Assembly (NCBI RefSeq): GCF_015351475.1
Contig: NZ_JADKPR010000011.1
Span: 1-64,000 of the forward strand
From: Flavobacterium sp. HJJ
GTDB taxonomy: Bacteria > Bacteroidota > Bacteroidia > Flavobacteriales > Flavobacteriaceae
Length of the DNA: 64,000 bases
Reading direction: 5' to 3'
This document shows positions 27,161 through 36,840 of the stretch, one piece after another. Under the pieces are notes generated by a model. That model was not told the origin of the DNA and ran no database searches. It saw only the letters and a list, made by a program, of their open reading frames with translations. How positions within the stretch are numbered: the stretch's first letter is position 1; every line of letters begins with the position of its first letter. The translations under genes and the position numbers were made by a program.

Positions 27161-27208
27161 AAAGGGATTAAAGTTTAGACCTCTCACCGTACCTCACTTC
27201 ATCCCTTT
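27161..27208. promoter_or_regulatory. Inverted repeat between FecR and SusC genes
   Basis: AAAGGGAT at 27161-27168 and ATCCCTTT at 27201-27208 are perfect complements separated by 32 bases, right after the fecR-like stop. The arm is followed by only a short pyrimidine-rich stretch, so this is at best a weak terminator or attenuator. It could lower read-through from the regulatory genes into the transport operon. Confidence 0.35.
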
Positions 27209-27265
27209 CTGTGTATTAATCAATTAATCAGTTTTAAACCAATCAACCAATTAACATGTAAATTT

Positions 27266-30200
27266 ATGAAATTTAAATTAACCAGTGTCTATTTCTATTT
27301 TAGAAAGCGGCTAATTATTAACATTATGAGAGTTTTTATCTTCTTGTTTTGTACTACAATTTTTGGTTTTTCTCCCATAAATGTATTTTCACAAAACACA
27401 AAAATTGTAATTACAGCTGATAAAACGGTAACTGTCGATGAAGTTTTCGATCTTATCAAACAGCAGACTAACTACACTTTTATTTATCAGGAAGATTTAT
27501 TTAAAAAATTACCCAAAGTACATCTTAAAAAAGGAAAAATCAGAGTAAATGATTTACTGGAGGCTAGTTTTCCCGGTAAAGATTTTAACTTCAGTTTTAC
27601 TAATGGGAATACAATTTTAGTAAAACAGAGACCAGCAGAAAAAGTTGTGGTACTGCAGCAAAAAACGATAGTAATTAAGGGTCATGTGACTAATAGTGCG
27701 GGTGAGCCCCTTCCAGGAGTTAACATACAGGTGAAAGGTACAAAAAACATTACCCAAAGTGATTTTGACGGCAGCTATACTATTGAAGCACCAGACAATG
27801 ATTTTCTGTTGTTTACTTATATTGGATACAGATCTCAGCTTACAGCAATAAACGGTAAAAAAGAAATCAATATTTCTCTCAAACAAGAGTCAAAAGATCT
27901 AAAAGATGTTGTTATTAATACTGGGGTAACAGAACGTAAAAAGGAACTTATCACTGGAGCAGTTACAGTTTTTAGAGGAGAGGAGCTACGACAGATTTCT
28001 ACTCAAAATGCAGTTCAGGCATTAAAATCATTAGATCCTTCTTTTATAGTTTTAAATAATAATATAACAGGTTCCAATCCAAACATTTTACCTACGATTG
28101 AGGTGAGAGGGCAAACGAGTTTAACCGCAAATCAGGTTGACAGTCAGTTTAGAGATGATCCAAATCAGCCTTTGTTTATATTGGATGGATTTCCAACGAC
28201 TTTACAGCAGGTTGTCGATTTAGATATTAATAGAATTGCGAGTATCACATTATTAAAGGATGCCGCTTCTACAGCATTATACGGTTCCCGATCTGCAAAT
28301 GGCGTTGTAGTAATCGAAACCAATAAGCCTTTGCCTGGAAAATTACAATTTTCTTATGTTTATAATTCTTCTTATGAACTGGCAGATTTAAGTGTTTACA
28401 ATTTAATGAATGCCGAACAAAAACTAGAATTCGAAAGGCTTTCTGGAGTTTATAAAAGCAGCGCATTTCCAGCTTATGAATATTCTGTAAAACAAGTTTA
28501 TGATAATCGTTTGGCAGCAGTTCGTCGCGGCGTGAATACTTATTGGCTGAATGAACCAATCCAGATGGGGATTACTTCAGGGCACAGTTTATCTTTTTGG
28601 GGGGGATCAGATGAATTCAGATTCAATATCGCAGGAAATTATAAAAATCTAACTGGTACAATGAAAGGCTCTGAGCATAATACTTGGGGATATAATGGAA
28701 CTTTTACTTACAGGAAAAATAAATTAAGCCTAAATAATAATTTTTTCGTTTCAGGAGGCAATAATCAGGAATCGCAATATGGCTCGTTTGAAACTTGGGC
28801 AAAAACCAGTCCGTATTATCCAAAATACAATGAAAACGGAATAATAACACGTTATCTAGATGGATCATCCTTGCCATTAACCAAGGAGCAGACTCTTGTA
28901 AATCATGCTGCAAACCCGCTTTATAATGTTTTTTTGCCTAGTTATGATAAAGGAAATGATTTTAATTTTACGAATAATTTTGGTGTAAATTATGATGTAA
29001 ATCCGCATCTTAAAACAACAGGAGCTTTATCTGTTTCAAGAAACAGCAATGTAGGCACTGTATTTGTATCGCCGGATGACACCCGATTTATCAGCAATAT
29101 TGCGACTGAAAAAGGTACATATACAAGAAACGAGGCAGTAACTAATAAATGGAATGCAAATCTTGGAGCGACATATTCTAATATTTTCAAAGATGTACAT
29201 TCATTCAATTATACTATTAGAGCTTCTGGTCAAGAAACAAGAAATAATGCTTATACTTCAGTGTTAAGAGGATTTCCGCTTGGAGTTCCTGGTAATCCGG
29301 CATTTGCTTTTGGATACCAGCCTAACGGAAAACCTCAAGTTTATACACAGTTAATTCGAAGTGTCGATTTAACCAATCAAATCAACTATGCATACGATCG
29401 AAGATTCTTATTCGATTTTACGCATACTATTTCTGGTGCAACCAATTTTGGAACAAATAATAAATATTCACCTTACTGGGGAGCGGGTATTGGCTGGAAT
29501 TTAAATAACGAATTCAAGATGAACGATGATATTGTCAACATCTTAAAAGTGCGCGCCAATATTGGTCAGACAGGAAATCAGAATTTAGTTGGTTATGCTT
29601 CTTACGATGTGTATTCTTACGATATTAATACGAATGTTTTTGGACCTGGTTTAGGAATTTCTCAAGTTGCAAATCCTGATTTACAGCCTCAAAAAACTAA
29701 AGATTTATCTGTTGGATTAGATTTAGGGATGTTCCGTAATAGATTAACGGCAACATTAGGTGCATACAAGCGAGAAACTTCTCCTCAAATTGTAGCTGTA
29801 GATCTTGCTTCATCTACAGGAGTAAATTCATATCCGTTAAACGTTGGATATTTAACTACTAAAGGTTTAGAATTTAAAATAAATTACAATTTTATTTATG
29901 ACCTTAAGAATAACTTTATCTGGGGCTTAGGTATAATGGGCACTTCTGGTGACAATGAACTAGGTGGTTTCAATAATGCATTAGCATCATTAAATAGCGA
30001 GGCACAAAAAACAACCAGCTTAACAAGACTCTATGACGGCGCAAGCAGCAATGATCTTTGGGCAGTTCCATCTTTAGGGATTGATCCGGCAACAGGAAAA
30101 GAAATTTTCTTAAAGAAAAATGGACAATCGACTTTTATTTTTGATAAAAAAGATGAAGTTATAATGGGAAATTCAAGGGAAACAGCAACAGGTATTGTTT

Positions 30201-30640
30201 CTACAAATTTAACTTATAAAGGTTTTAGCTTTGGATTGTTTGTGCGTTACAGTTTTGGTGCTGAAAGATTTAACAGTGCATTATATAACAAAGTTGAAAA
30301 TATTACTTCGACCTCAATTTTTGATAATCAGGATGCCAGAGCTTTTACAGATCGTTGGACAACTCCAGGGCAGGAGGCTGAATTTAAAGCAATTGGGTTG
30401 ACAAATTTAACACCTATATCATCACGTTTTATTCAAAAAGACGATTATATATCTGGAGAATCTATCCGTTTAGGATACAGGGTAACTAATAGAACATGGT
30501 TAAAAAGAGCAGGATTGACTGGATTAGGATTTAATGCATTGGCAAATGAATTCTTTCGAGTATCTACTATAAAAGCCGAACGTGGAATTGATTATCCTTT
30601 TTCAAGAATCTATTCACTTAGTTTAAACTTATCATTTTAA
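27266..30640 (+). CDS. SusC/RagA TonB-dependent receptor with STN domain
   Basis: The 1124-residue outer membrane receptor has a long leader with a hydrophobic stretch (about 21-43). It is followed by an STN (secretin/TonB short) domain at about 50-105 that contacts FecR, a carboxypeptidase-regulatory-like domain (about 130-210, HVTNSAGEPLPGVNIQVKG), a plug with TonB-box-like DVVINTGVTERKKELITGAV, LKDAASTALYGSRSANGVVVI, and a 22-strand barrel ending in Phe (SLNLSF). It pairs with the SusD protein that starts 5 bases downstream. The locus context points to peptides or proteins as cargo rather than glycans, since no glycoside hydrolase is present. Confidence 0.95.
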   Translation: MKFKLTSVYFYFRKRLIINIMRVFIFLFCTTIFGFSPINVFSQNTKIVITADKTVTVDEVFDLIKQQTNYTFIYQEDLFKKLPKVHLKKGKIRVNDLLEASFPGKDFNFSFTNGNTILVKQRPAEKVVVLQQKTIVIKGHVTNSAGEPLPGVNIQVKGTKNITQSDFDGSYTIEAPDNDFLLFTYIGYRSQLTAINGKKEINISLKQESKDLKDVVINTGVTERKKELITGAVTVFRGEELRQISTQNAVQALKSLDPSFIVLNNNITGSNPNILPTIEVRGQTSLTANQVDSQFRDDPNQPLFILDGFPTTLQQVVDLDINRIASITLLKDAASTALYGSRSANGVVVIETNKPLPGKLQFSYVYNSSYELADLSVYNLMNAEQKLEFERLSGVYKSSAFPAYEYSVKQVYDNRLAAVRRGVNTYWLNEPIQMGITSGHSLSFWGGSDEFRFNIAGNYKNLTGTMKGSEHNTWGYNGTFTYRKNKLSLNNNFFVSGGNNQESQYGSFETWAKTSPYYPKYNENGIITRYLDGSSLPLTKEQTLVNHAANPLYNVFLPSYDKGNDFNFTNNFGVNYDVNPHLKTTGALSVSRNSNVGTVFVSPDDTRFISNIATEKGTYTRNEAVTNKWNANLGATYSNIFKDVHSFNYTIRASGQETRNNAYTSVLRGFPLGVPGNPAFAFGYQPNGKPQVYTQLIRSVDLTNQINYAYDRRFLFDFTHTISGATNFGTNNKYSPYWGAGIGWNLNNEFKMNDDIVNILKVRANIGQTGNQNLVGYASYDVYSYDINTNVFGPGLGISQVANPDLQPQKTKDLSVGLDLGMFRNRLTATLGAYKRETSPQIVAVDLASSTGVNSYPLNVGYLTTKGLEFKINYNFIYDLKNNFIWGLGIMGTSGDNELGGFNNALASLNSEAQKTTSLTRLYDGASSNDLWAVPSLGIDPATGKEIFLKKNGQSTFIFDKKDEVIMGNSRETATGIVSTNLTYKGFSFGLFVRYSFGAERFNSALYNKVENITSTSIFDNQDARAFTDRWTTPGQEAEFKAIGLTNLTPISSRFIQKDDYISGESIRLGYRVTNRTWLKRAGLTGLGFNALANEFFRVSTIKAERGIDYPFSRIYSLSLNLSF

Positions 30641-30645
30641 TAATT

Positions 30646-32091
30646 ATGAAAAAGTATTTATATAACCTTACATCCATTTTTCTTCTGTCAATTACGGCCA
30701 TTAGCTGCAGTGATTTTTTGGAGGTAGTCCCACAAGATCAGATTTTGGAAGAGCAGACCTATAGTTCTGAGGCAGGAGTTCAAAATGCTCATAATGGACT
30801 TTACTTGCAATTGGCTAAAAATAACCTTTACGGCAGGCAGTTAACTATGGATGCGGTCGAAATTTTAGGGCAGCAATATAATATGGCTGGAAGCCGTAAT
30901 GAAAACAAAACGGCTACTTATGCTTATGCAGAATCTACTCCAAAAACAGTGTTTTCAAATATCTGGGAAACTGCATTTACTACTATTTTATCAGCTAATA
31001 AATTTTTAGAAAGTATCGAAGAGCATTCCAGCATTGTTTCTGCAGAAAAAGCAAACATGTTAAAAGGGGAAGCTCTTGCTATTCGTGCCATGCTGCACTT
31101 TGATATGCTTCGTCTTTATGGGCCGATTTATAAAATAGCGCCTTCAGATCCTGGAATACCGTATTATGATCATTTTGTGACTACCAATAATCCAATTTTG
31201 CCTGCTAAGGATGTAATTGAAAAAGTGCTTGCGGATCTGGACGCAGCATTAGGGCTTTTAGCAAATGACCCAATCTTGACTACAGGAAAGTTTGCAGCAA
31301 CAACAGCTTTTGATGCTAATCCGTATTATTCATTGAACAGAGGCCAAAGAATGAATTACTTGGCAGTAAAATGTTTAAAAGCGCGTGTTCTTTTATATTC
31401 AGGGGATAAGGCGGGGGCATCAGCTGTTGCCAATGAAGTAATTGCATTTACAAAATCAAACACATTTTTTCCGTGGACAACATTTTTAGCCGCAACTGAC
31501 GCAGCTAATCCAGACCGTACTTTTTCTTCAGAAAATTTCTTTTCACTTAGTGATTATACTTTATACACCAAGCAAAAAGATTTATTTGATTCCAGTCTAG
31601 CCGATGATAAAATATACTCTCCTTTGTTAACCCGTTTAAATGCTGTTTTCGAATCAAACGATAATGATTACAGAAGTCTGCCAAGCTGGAAAATTCCAGT
31701 TGTAGGAGGTAAAACACAAAAAACATTTTATAAATATGAAGATGTTACAAAGAAAGATATGATTTTCCGTTTGCAGATTCCAATGTTTAAACTTTCAGAA
31801 ATGTATCTAATAGCGGCCGAAACGGCAGCAGTTCCAGCTGATGGAATTGCATTTTTGAATACACTTCGCTTTAATCGCGGCTTAGGAAATTTAGCTTTGA
31901 CAGCAGGGGTAACTGCAGAAGTTACTAAAGAATACAAAAAAGAGTTTATAGGGGAAGGACAGTTGTTTTTCTATTATAAAAGAATTAATTCGGCTACAAT
32001 TCCAAACGGCTCGGCCAGTTCTGGAAACGTAACTATGGGTAAACTTCAATATGTTGTACCAATGCCGGATTCTGAAATTAATTTTCAATAA
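30646..32091 (+). CDS. SusD/RagB substrate-binding lipoprotein
   Basis: The 481-residue lipoprotein has a signal sequence ending in the lipobox AISC (Cys at about 21), then the SusD-like N-terminal segment (DFLEVVPQDQILEE) and helical TPR-type scaffold (GEALAIRAMLHFDMLRLYGPI). The C-terminal part has FKLSEMYLIAAETAA, typical of RagB/SusD. It forms the lid over the SusC barrel on the cell surface and binds cargo. It is translated directly after SusC. Confidence 0.95.
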   Translation: MKKYLYNLTSIFLLSITAISCSDFLEVVPQDQILEEQTYSSEAGVQNAHNGLYLQLAKNNLYGRQLTMDAVEILGQQYNMAGSRNENKTATYAYAESTPKTVFSNIWETAFTTILSANKFLESIEEHSSIVSAEKANMLKGEALAIRAMLHFDMLRLYGPIYKIAPSDPGIPYYDHFVTTNNPILPAKDVIEKVLADLDAALGLLANDPILTTGKFAATTAFDANPYYSLNRGQRMNYLAVKCLKARVLLYSGDKAGASAVANEVIAFTKSNTFFPWTTFLAATDAANPDRTFSSENFFSLSDYTLYTKQKDLFDSSLADDKIYSPLLTRLNAVFESNDNDYRSLPSWKIPVVGGKTQKTFYKYEDVTKKDMIFRLQIPMFKLSEMYLIAAETAAVPADGIAFLNTLRFNRGLGNLALTAGVTAEVTKEYKKEFIGEGQLFFYYKRINSATIPNGSASSGNVTMGKLQYVVPMPDSEINFQ

Positions 32092-32106
32092 TTTAAAATA
32101 TTAAAT

Positions 32107-32877
32107 ATGAAAAAGATATTGATTTTAAGTATAATCTTCTTGTCCTTTTTAGGATTTGTATCATGTGAGCAGGAAGAAATAGCAGCTTACGAAGATACTG
32201 ATAATGTTTATTTTTCTAATGCAGTATTCTCTCCTAATGGTACAGGTGCAGAGTTAATTGATAGTACCGGATTTAGTTTTGGTTTAGATAATCCAGCTAT
32301 AACCAAGAGAATTTTTAAAATTCCGATAAGAGTTCAGGGAAAATTAAGTGATGTTGACAGAAAGGTAAAAGTTTCAATAGATCCCACAAGTACAGCAGTT
32401 GCAGGAACTCATTTTTCTCTGCCCGAAAATATTTTTATTGGTGCAGGAAAGCAAGTAGACACTATAGTGGTTACCGTTTTTAGAGCTCCCGATATGAAAA
32501 CTAATTCGTTTACTTTGATTTTAAATCTGGAAGAAAATGAATCATTTACAACAAAGATGCAGACAAAAGTGGTCAATGTTTTGACGCAAAAAACTATGAG
32601 TTTCATTCGTTATAAATTGACATTTGATGATAAATTGACACAGCCTGCCGGTTGGTATGCGCCATATCTGGGTGCTTTTACAGCCAAGAGATTCTTTTTA
32701 ATGTGTGATTTGATGCAGTTGGAACCGTCAATGTTTGCTCAAAAACTGGGCGCACCTGGTTTAACAATTCCTGACGTGGTATATTATCAAACCTTTATGA
32801 AACGCTATCTGGCTGATCAAAAAAAATCAGGAAATACAATTTACGAAGCGGATGGTACTGAAATGCTCTTCCCATAA
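32107..32877 (+). CDS. DUF4843 lipoprotein
   Basis: The 256-residue lipoprotein has a lipobox ending in Cys at about 20 (FVSCEQEE). A beta-sandwich-like domain follows, with VYFSNAVFSP and a region resembling Calx-beta/DUF4843 proteins (GTHFSLPENIFIGAGKQVDTIVVTVFRA). Proteins of this family occur almost only in SusC/SusD loci, usually just after SusD, and are presumed surface-exposed accessory binding proteins. It starts 16 bases after SusD. Confidence 0.85.
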   Translation: MKKILILSIIFLSFLGFVSCEQEEIAAYEDTDNVYFSNAVFSPNGTGAELIDSTGFSFGLDNPAITKRIFKIPIRVQGKLSDVDRKVKVSIDPTSTAVAGTHFSLPENIFIGAGKQVDTIVVTVFRAPDMKTNSFTLILNLEENESFTTKMQTKVVNVLTQKTMSFIRYKLTFDDKLTQPAGWYAPYLGAFTAKRFFLMCDLMQLEPSMFAQKLGAPGLTIPDVVYYQTFMKRYLADQKKSGNTIYEADGTEMLFP

Positions 32878-32904
32878 TTAGTAATTCATTTTAATATAAA
32901 ATTT

Positions 32905-34389
32905 ATGAAAATGTTTAAAAAGATAAAAATACAATACGCTGTAATACTGTTATTAACTTTAATTTATGGCTGTGTCACCGATGAAGGCAATTACAATTAT
33001 AACGACATAAACGAACTGAATGTAACCGGAATAGGTACAGAGTATACCGTTTACGCAGGAGATTATTTCAAAATAACGCCCAGTTTAAATCCAACCAAAG
33101 ATGACGGGACTGATACAAACAGGTATTCATTTGAATGGATTGCAGTAACTACTGTGACTAAAAATACAATTGCAACGACAAAAGATTTTGATGGTCAGGT
33201 CAAATTGCCTCCTGGAAAATATTCAGTTTATTATTTTATTAAGGATTTAGTTACTGGAGTTACCTGGCAGCAAAAGCCTTTTACACTCAATGTAGTTTCT
33301 TCTATTTACGAAGGCTGGCTTGTTATTGGTGATGCAGATGGAAAACCAAGGTTAGATATGGTTTCAATCATTCCGGGTATTGCCACGCCACGTGTTATAA
33401 ATGATGTTTTGAGTGTTGCAGGTTCAACGTTAAAATTGAGAGGGAAAGCGGTTGATATGGAGTGTTTTGGTTCAGCTATTTCTACTTCTACTGCCTATGG
33501 AATTTATGTGACTTCTACTGAAAATGGTACTGCGAGAATCGATCCGGATTCATTCGGTTGGGTACAGTCACAAAATATTGCTTACGAAACCGTAGGTGGT
33601 TCTTTCGATACTGATTTTGGTGTCGATTTTATGAAATCTGCCAATCCAGGAGAAAATATTATATACAGTAAAGGGAATATTTATACATTCGTCAAAGTCA
33701 ATCAAACTAAGTATGGTTTGCCACAAAATATTGTGGATACAGAGACAAAACCTTTTTATGCTGCGCCTTTTGTAGCCGAGAATCAAGGAAGTAATGGAAC
33801 GCCAGTTTTTTATGATAAAGATTTACGCCGTTTTGTACGTTACAATCTTCTTAAAGGGAATTGTTCTTCAATGCCGCCAGTTGTTGGATCTGCAACTGTT
33901 TTGGATTGGAATAATACAAATTGCGATTTAATTTATATGACTACATCTGCTTTCAATTCGTATGAAAACTTTGCAGTATTAAAAAATATCTCAACAGGCA
34001 AATATCATTTATTACGATTTAATAAAGCTTTAGCACAAACTTATTACAAAGAAATACTTAACGCACCTGATCTTGATAAAGCCACTAAATTTGCTGTAAG
34101 TCCAGATTCTGGCTATTTATTTTATGCAGTTGGAGGAAAACTATACGAATATGATAGCGGAACACAATCTGCAAAATTGATGCTGGATAAAGGCACTGAA
34201 GAAATTACTTATATAGATTTTAATGTAAGATCAAAAACTTTTGCTAAAAAGTTAATTCTAGGAAGTTATAATGGTACAGCCGGGAAATTGGAATTGTTTA
34301 CAGTGCCGCCAGTTAATGGAGATTTAATTTTGGATAATGCCTATACAGGTCTATGCAAAATCGTCGATGTCTCTTATCGTTCCCGATAA
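32905..34389 (+). CDS. PKD-like family lipoprotein
   Basis: The 494-residue surface lipoprotein has Cys at about 23 (IYGCVTDEGNYNYND). The first part matches the PKD-like domain seen in Bacteroidota transport loci (Gly-Asn-Tyr after the lipobox, Ile-x-Val strands, FEWIAV). The larger C-terminal part is beta-rich with repeated Tyr/Gly-containing strands and may be a propeller-like binding domain. Together with DUF4843 it makes up the variable surface module of the SusC/SusD system. A strong terminator follows. Confidence 0.85.
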   Translation: MKMFKKIKIQYAVILLLTLIYGCVTDEGNYNYNDINELNVTGIGTEYTVYAGDYFKITPSLNPTKDDGTDTNRYSFEWIAVTTVTKNTIATTKDFDGQVKLPPGKYSVYYFIKDLVTGVTWQQKPFTLNVVSSIYEGWLVIGDADGKPRLDMVSIIPGIATPRVINDVLSVAGSTLKLRGKAVDMECFGSAISTSTAYGIYVTSTENGTARIDPDSFGWVQSQNIAYETVGGSFDTDFGVDFMKSANPGENIIYSKGNIYTFVKVNQTKYGLPQNIVDTETKPFYAAPFVAENQGSNGTPVFYDKDLRRFVRYNLLKGNCSSMPPVVGSATVLDWNNTNCDLIYMTTSAFNSYENFAVLKNISTGKYHLLRFNKALAQTYYKEILNAPDLDKATKFAVSPDSGYLFYAVGGKLYEYDSGTQSAKLMLDKGTEEITYIDFNVRSKTFAKKLILGSYNGTAGKLELFTVPPVNGDLILDNAYTGLCKIVDVSYRSR

Positions 34390-34410
34390 TCAAAAATCTT
34401 TAGATAATTA

Positions 34411-34455
34411 AAAAAGCCGAATGAGTAACGAACATTCATTCGGCTTATAAAAAAT
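34411..34455 (+). terminator. Intrinsic terminator between the SusCD operon and protease genes
   Basis: A stem of about 11 bp, AAGCCGAATGA near 34414-34424 and TCATTCGGCTT near 34437-34446, encloses about 12 bases and is followed by an AT-rich run. It lies directly before the thioredoxin start, so downstream genes either have their own promoter or are reached by partial read-through. Confidence 0.75.
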
Positions 34456-34463
34456 CACATTTT

Positions 34464-35345
34464 ATGAAATTTATTTTTAAAACTGCAAGTGCATTTTTGT
34501 TGCTTGCCTGGACATCTATTGCCTTAAATGCGCAGACAGCATCAACCGATGAAAGCTGGGAACAAGCCAAACAACAAGCGCAGACAGAACATAAATTAAT
34601 TTTTGTCGATTTGTATTTTACCGGCTGTGCACCTTGTGCTCAAATGGATAAAGAAGTATTTCCAGATCCGAAAGCAGCAGCTGTTTTGAGTGCTGATTTT
34701 GTTACTTTCAAATCGGATATACTGAAAGAAGAAATCGGGAAAAAATTATGCATGAAATACGGCGTTACCGGTTTTCCAACTTTTTTATTTATAAATCCTG
34801 ATGGCAGAGTGATTGATATGGCTTCGGGTTTTCAAAACGTTGAGCAGTTTACAGCTTTGCTTCAAAATGCTAAAAACTTAGCCAAAAAAGGAATCTTTAA
34901 AAAATACAGCCCTCAGATTAACGAAAAAGAGTATCCGGATTTTTATGTGCAGGCATATATGGCAGGCAAGAGAAATGTGCCTTTTGATGTTATCGATACT
35001 TATTTAAAATCTAAAGATGCATCTGATGAAGTTTCTTTTGTAATTGTTACCGGTTTAAGAGCAGGCAGACAGTATGATGATTTTTTTCTTTTATCAAGTA
35101 AGAAGTTCGCTCAGGATTATGGAAGATCAAGCGTTACCAATCATGTATTTACCATTTTGCAGCGCAAGAAAAAAGAGTTTGAAAAAACAAATGATTTAGC
35201 TGGTTTCAAAGAATATTTCACGGAAGTAAAACAATTGTACACACCAGAAGAATGGACAAAATACGAAGGTATTTTATTGAAAGATTTTGGTGTAGAAAAA
35301 GTCGTTGCAAAAAATCCAAACACAGCAGAAAAAGTAGTACGATGA
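34464..35345 (+). CDS. Periplasmic thioredoxin-like protein (CAPC)
   Basis: The 293-residue protein has a signal peptide (about 1-23, ending LNAQ) followed by a thioredoxin domain at about 30-135 with the active site Cys55-Ala-Pro-Cys58 (YFTGCAPCAQM) and the cis-proline (VTGFPTFLF). The remaining 150 residues are helical and without a known domain. The role is reduction or shuffling of disulfides in the periplasm. It overlaps the protease gene by 4 bases (ATGA). Confidence 0.9.
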   Translation: MKFIFKTASAFLLLAWTSIALNAQTASTDESWEQAKQQAQTEHKLIFVDLYFTGCAPCAQMDKEVFPDPKAAAVLSADFVTFKSDILKEEIGKKLCMKYGVTGFPTFLFINPDGRVIDMASGFQNVEQFTALLQNAKNLAKKGIFKKYSPQINEKEYPDFYVQAYMAGKRNVPFDVIDTYLKSKDASDEVSFVIVTGLRAGRQYDDFFLLSSKKFAQDYGRSSVTNHVFTILQRKKKEFEKTNDLAGFKEYFTEVKQLYTPEEWTKYEGILLKDFGVEKVVAKNPNTAEKVVR

Positions 35346-36820
35346 AAAAAATAATGATTTTGGCACTGCTGTTTTTTATCGGTTCAATCAATGGACAGAA
35401 AAAAAGTACTGTGCAGGTAATCAAAGCTTTTGAAGAATCTTTTCAAAAGAAAGATTACAGCAGTATAAAAAATCTTTTAGCGCCAGAATTTACTGTTGGA
35501 GCTGGGGATTCGTCTTCAAATGAATTTTATCTGAACGGAATTTTCAATGCTTTTCCAGTTTTGGATTCTATTCAGATTGGTAAATCTGCAGTAATTAAAA
35601 ATGAAATTTTCACTCAGGCAGATTTTTGTTTTAATGGAAAAGAAAAAAAGCCGTCACAGATTGTTTTCAATAGAGAAAATAAAATTCTATACGTGACTTT
35701 TTTTGATGCATTATACAAAGTAGACCGAAATGCCGAAGTGAAAAAAGCAGCCAGTATTCCGTTTGAAATTATCGAAAACGGAATCGCCATTAAAATAAAA
35801 TTAAATAAATCAGACCGTGAGTTTTTAATGCTTTTTGATACCGGTGCAGATGGAATGGCTTTGAATCCTGACAGCGCTTACAAAGCCGGAGTTGTAGTTA
35901 CCAAAAAGAAATCGGCATCTGTTGTCGGCGGAAGCCAGCAGGTACAGTATTCGGCAGATAATACCATTTATATTGGCGATCAGGTTTTAAAAAATCAAGG
36001 GTTGGTTATTTTTCCAAAAAGCGGTGTTTATGATGGTTTGTTTGGAGCCAATTTGTTACGCAATTACATCACAAAAGTAAATTTTGATACCAAAACAATA
36101 GATCTCTATAATTTTGGAAATTACAAGTATGACGGAAAAGCAAAACCGCTTCTTTTTGACTATAAAACAGGTTTGCCAATTGTAAAATTGAGTTTGACTT
36201 TTGCAGATAAAAAAACAGTCGAAGGTAATTTTACTTTCGATACCGGTGCCAGTTATGATTTGATTGCTTTTGGACCTTTTAATCATAAAAATAATCTGGA
36301 AGCAAGTTTAAAAACCGAGTATACGTCTACTAATCATAGTTTAGGACTGCAGACTGGAATTTTAGGCGGTAGTATTCCAAATGTGGCAATCAATGGCAAT
36401 AATTTCAAAGATGTTACAATCGCCTTGCAGGAGTATCAGGAAAGCAATAAAAATTGGGCAAATTTTGCAGATGGCTCGTTAGGAATTGATTTGATAAAGC
36501 GCTTCAATTTTACGATTGATCTTCTGCACAAAACAGTCTATTTAGAACCTAATAAAAATTTCAAAAAAGCATCATCTTTCTATTTTGGCGGACTTGATCT
36601 GGATTTTGACGAAAACCAAAATCTTATTGTAAAACGGGTTATAGACCAGCAGAATGAAGATCTGAAGAAAGTAAAAACGGGAGCCAAAGTTACTCAGATC
36701 AATGATTTTGAAGCCAAAGATTTACTCAAACCGGAAAATCTTAAAAAACTGAAAGAGTCTAAAGAAAGTAAAGATTTCATTATAGAACAGGACAATCAGT
36801 CCATGCGGATTTCAATTTAA
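35342..36820 (+). CDS. Two-domain aspartyl protease, secreted
   Basis: I place the start at ATG 35342 (492 aa), which gives a clean signal peptide (MKKIMILALLFFIGSINGQ), rather than the longer frame from 35252 that overlaps the thioredoxin gene. Two retropepsin/pepsin-like active-site motifs are present: Asp166 in LFDTGADGMAL and Asp300 in TFDTGASYDLIAF. This makes it a two-lobed aspartyl protease in one chain. N-terminal residues 25-120 may form a pro- or NTF2-like domain, and a PDZ-like segment at the C-terminus (QEDLKKVKTGAKVTQIND-like) is typical. It probably cuts proteins or peptides in the periplasm or at the surface. Confidence 0.88.
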   Translation: MKKIMILALLFFIGSINGQKKSTVQVIKAFEESFQKKDYSSIKNLLAPEFTVGAGDSSSNEFYLNGIFNAFPVLDSIQIGKSAVIKNEIFTQADFCFNGKEKKPSQIVFNRENKILYVTFFDALYKVDRNAEVKKAASIPFEIIENGIAIKIKLNKSDREFLMLFDTGADGMALNPDSAYKAGVVVTKKKSASVVGGSQQVQYSADNTIYIGDQVLKNQGLVIFPKSGVYDGLFGANLLRNYITKVNFDTKTIDLYNFGNYKYDGKAKPLLFDYKTGLPIVKLSLTFADKKTVEGNFTFDTGASYDLIAFGPFNHKNNLEASLKTEYTSTNHSLGLQTGILGGSIPNVAINGNNFKDVTIALQEYQESNKNWANFADGSLGIDLIKRFNFTIDLLHKTVYLEPNKNFKKASSFYFGGLDLDFDENQNLIVKRVIDQQNEDLKKVKTGAKVTQINDFEAKDLLKPENLKKLKESKESKDFIIEQDNQSMRISI

Positions 36821-36840
36821 CAACAAAAAAAAATAAAAAC

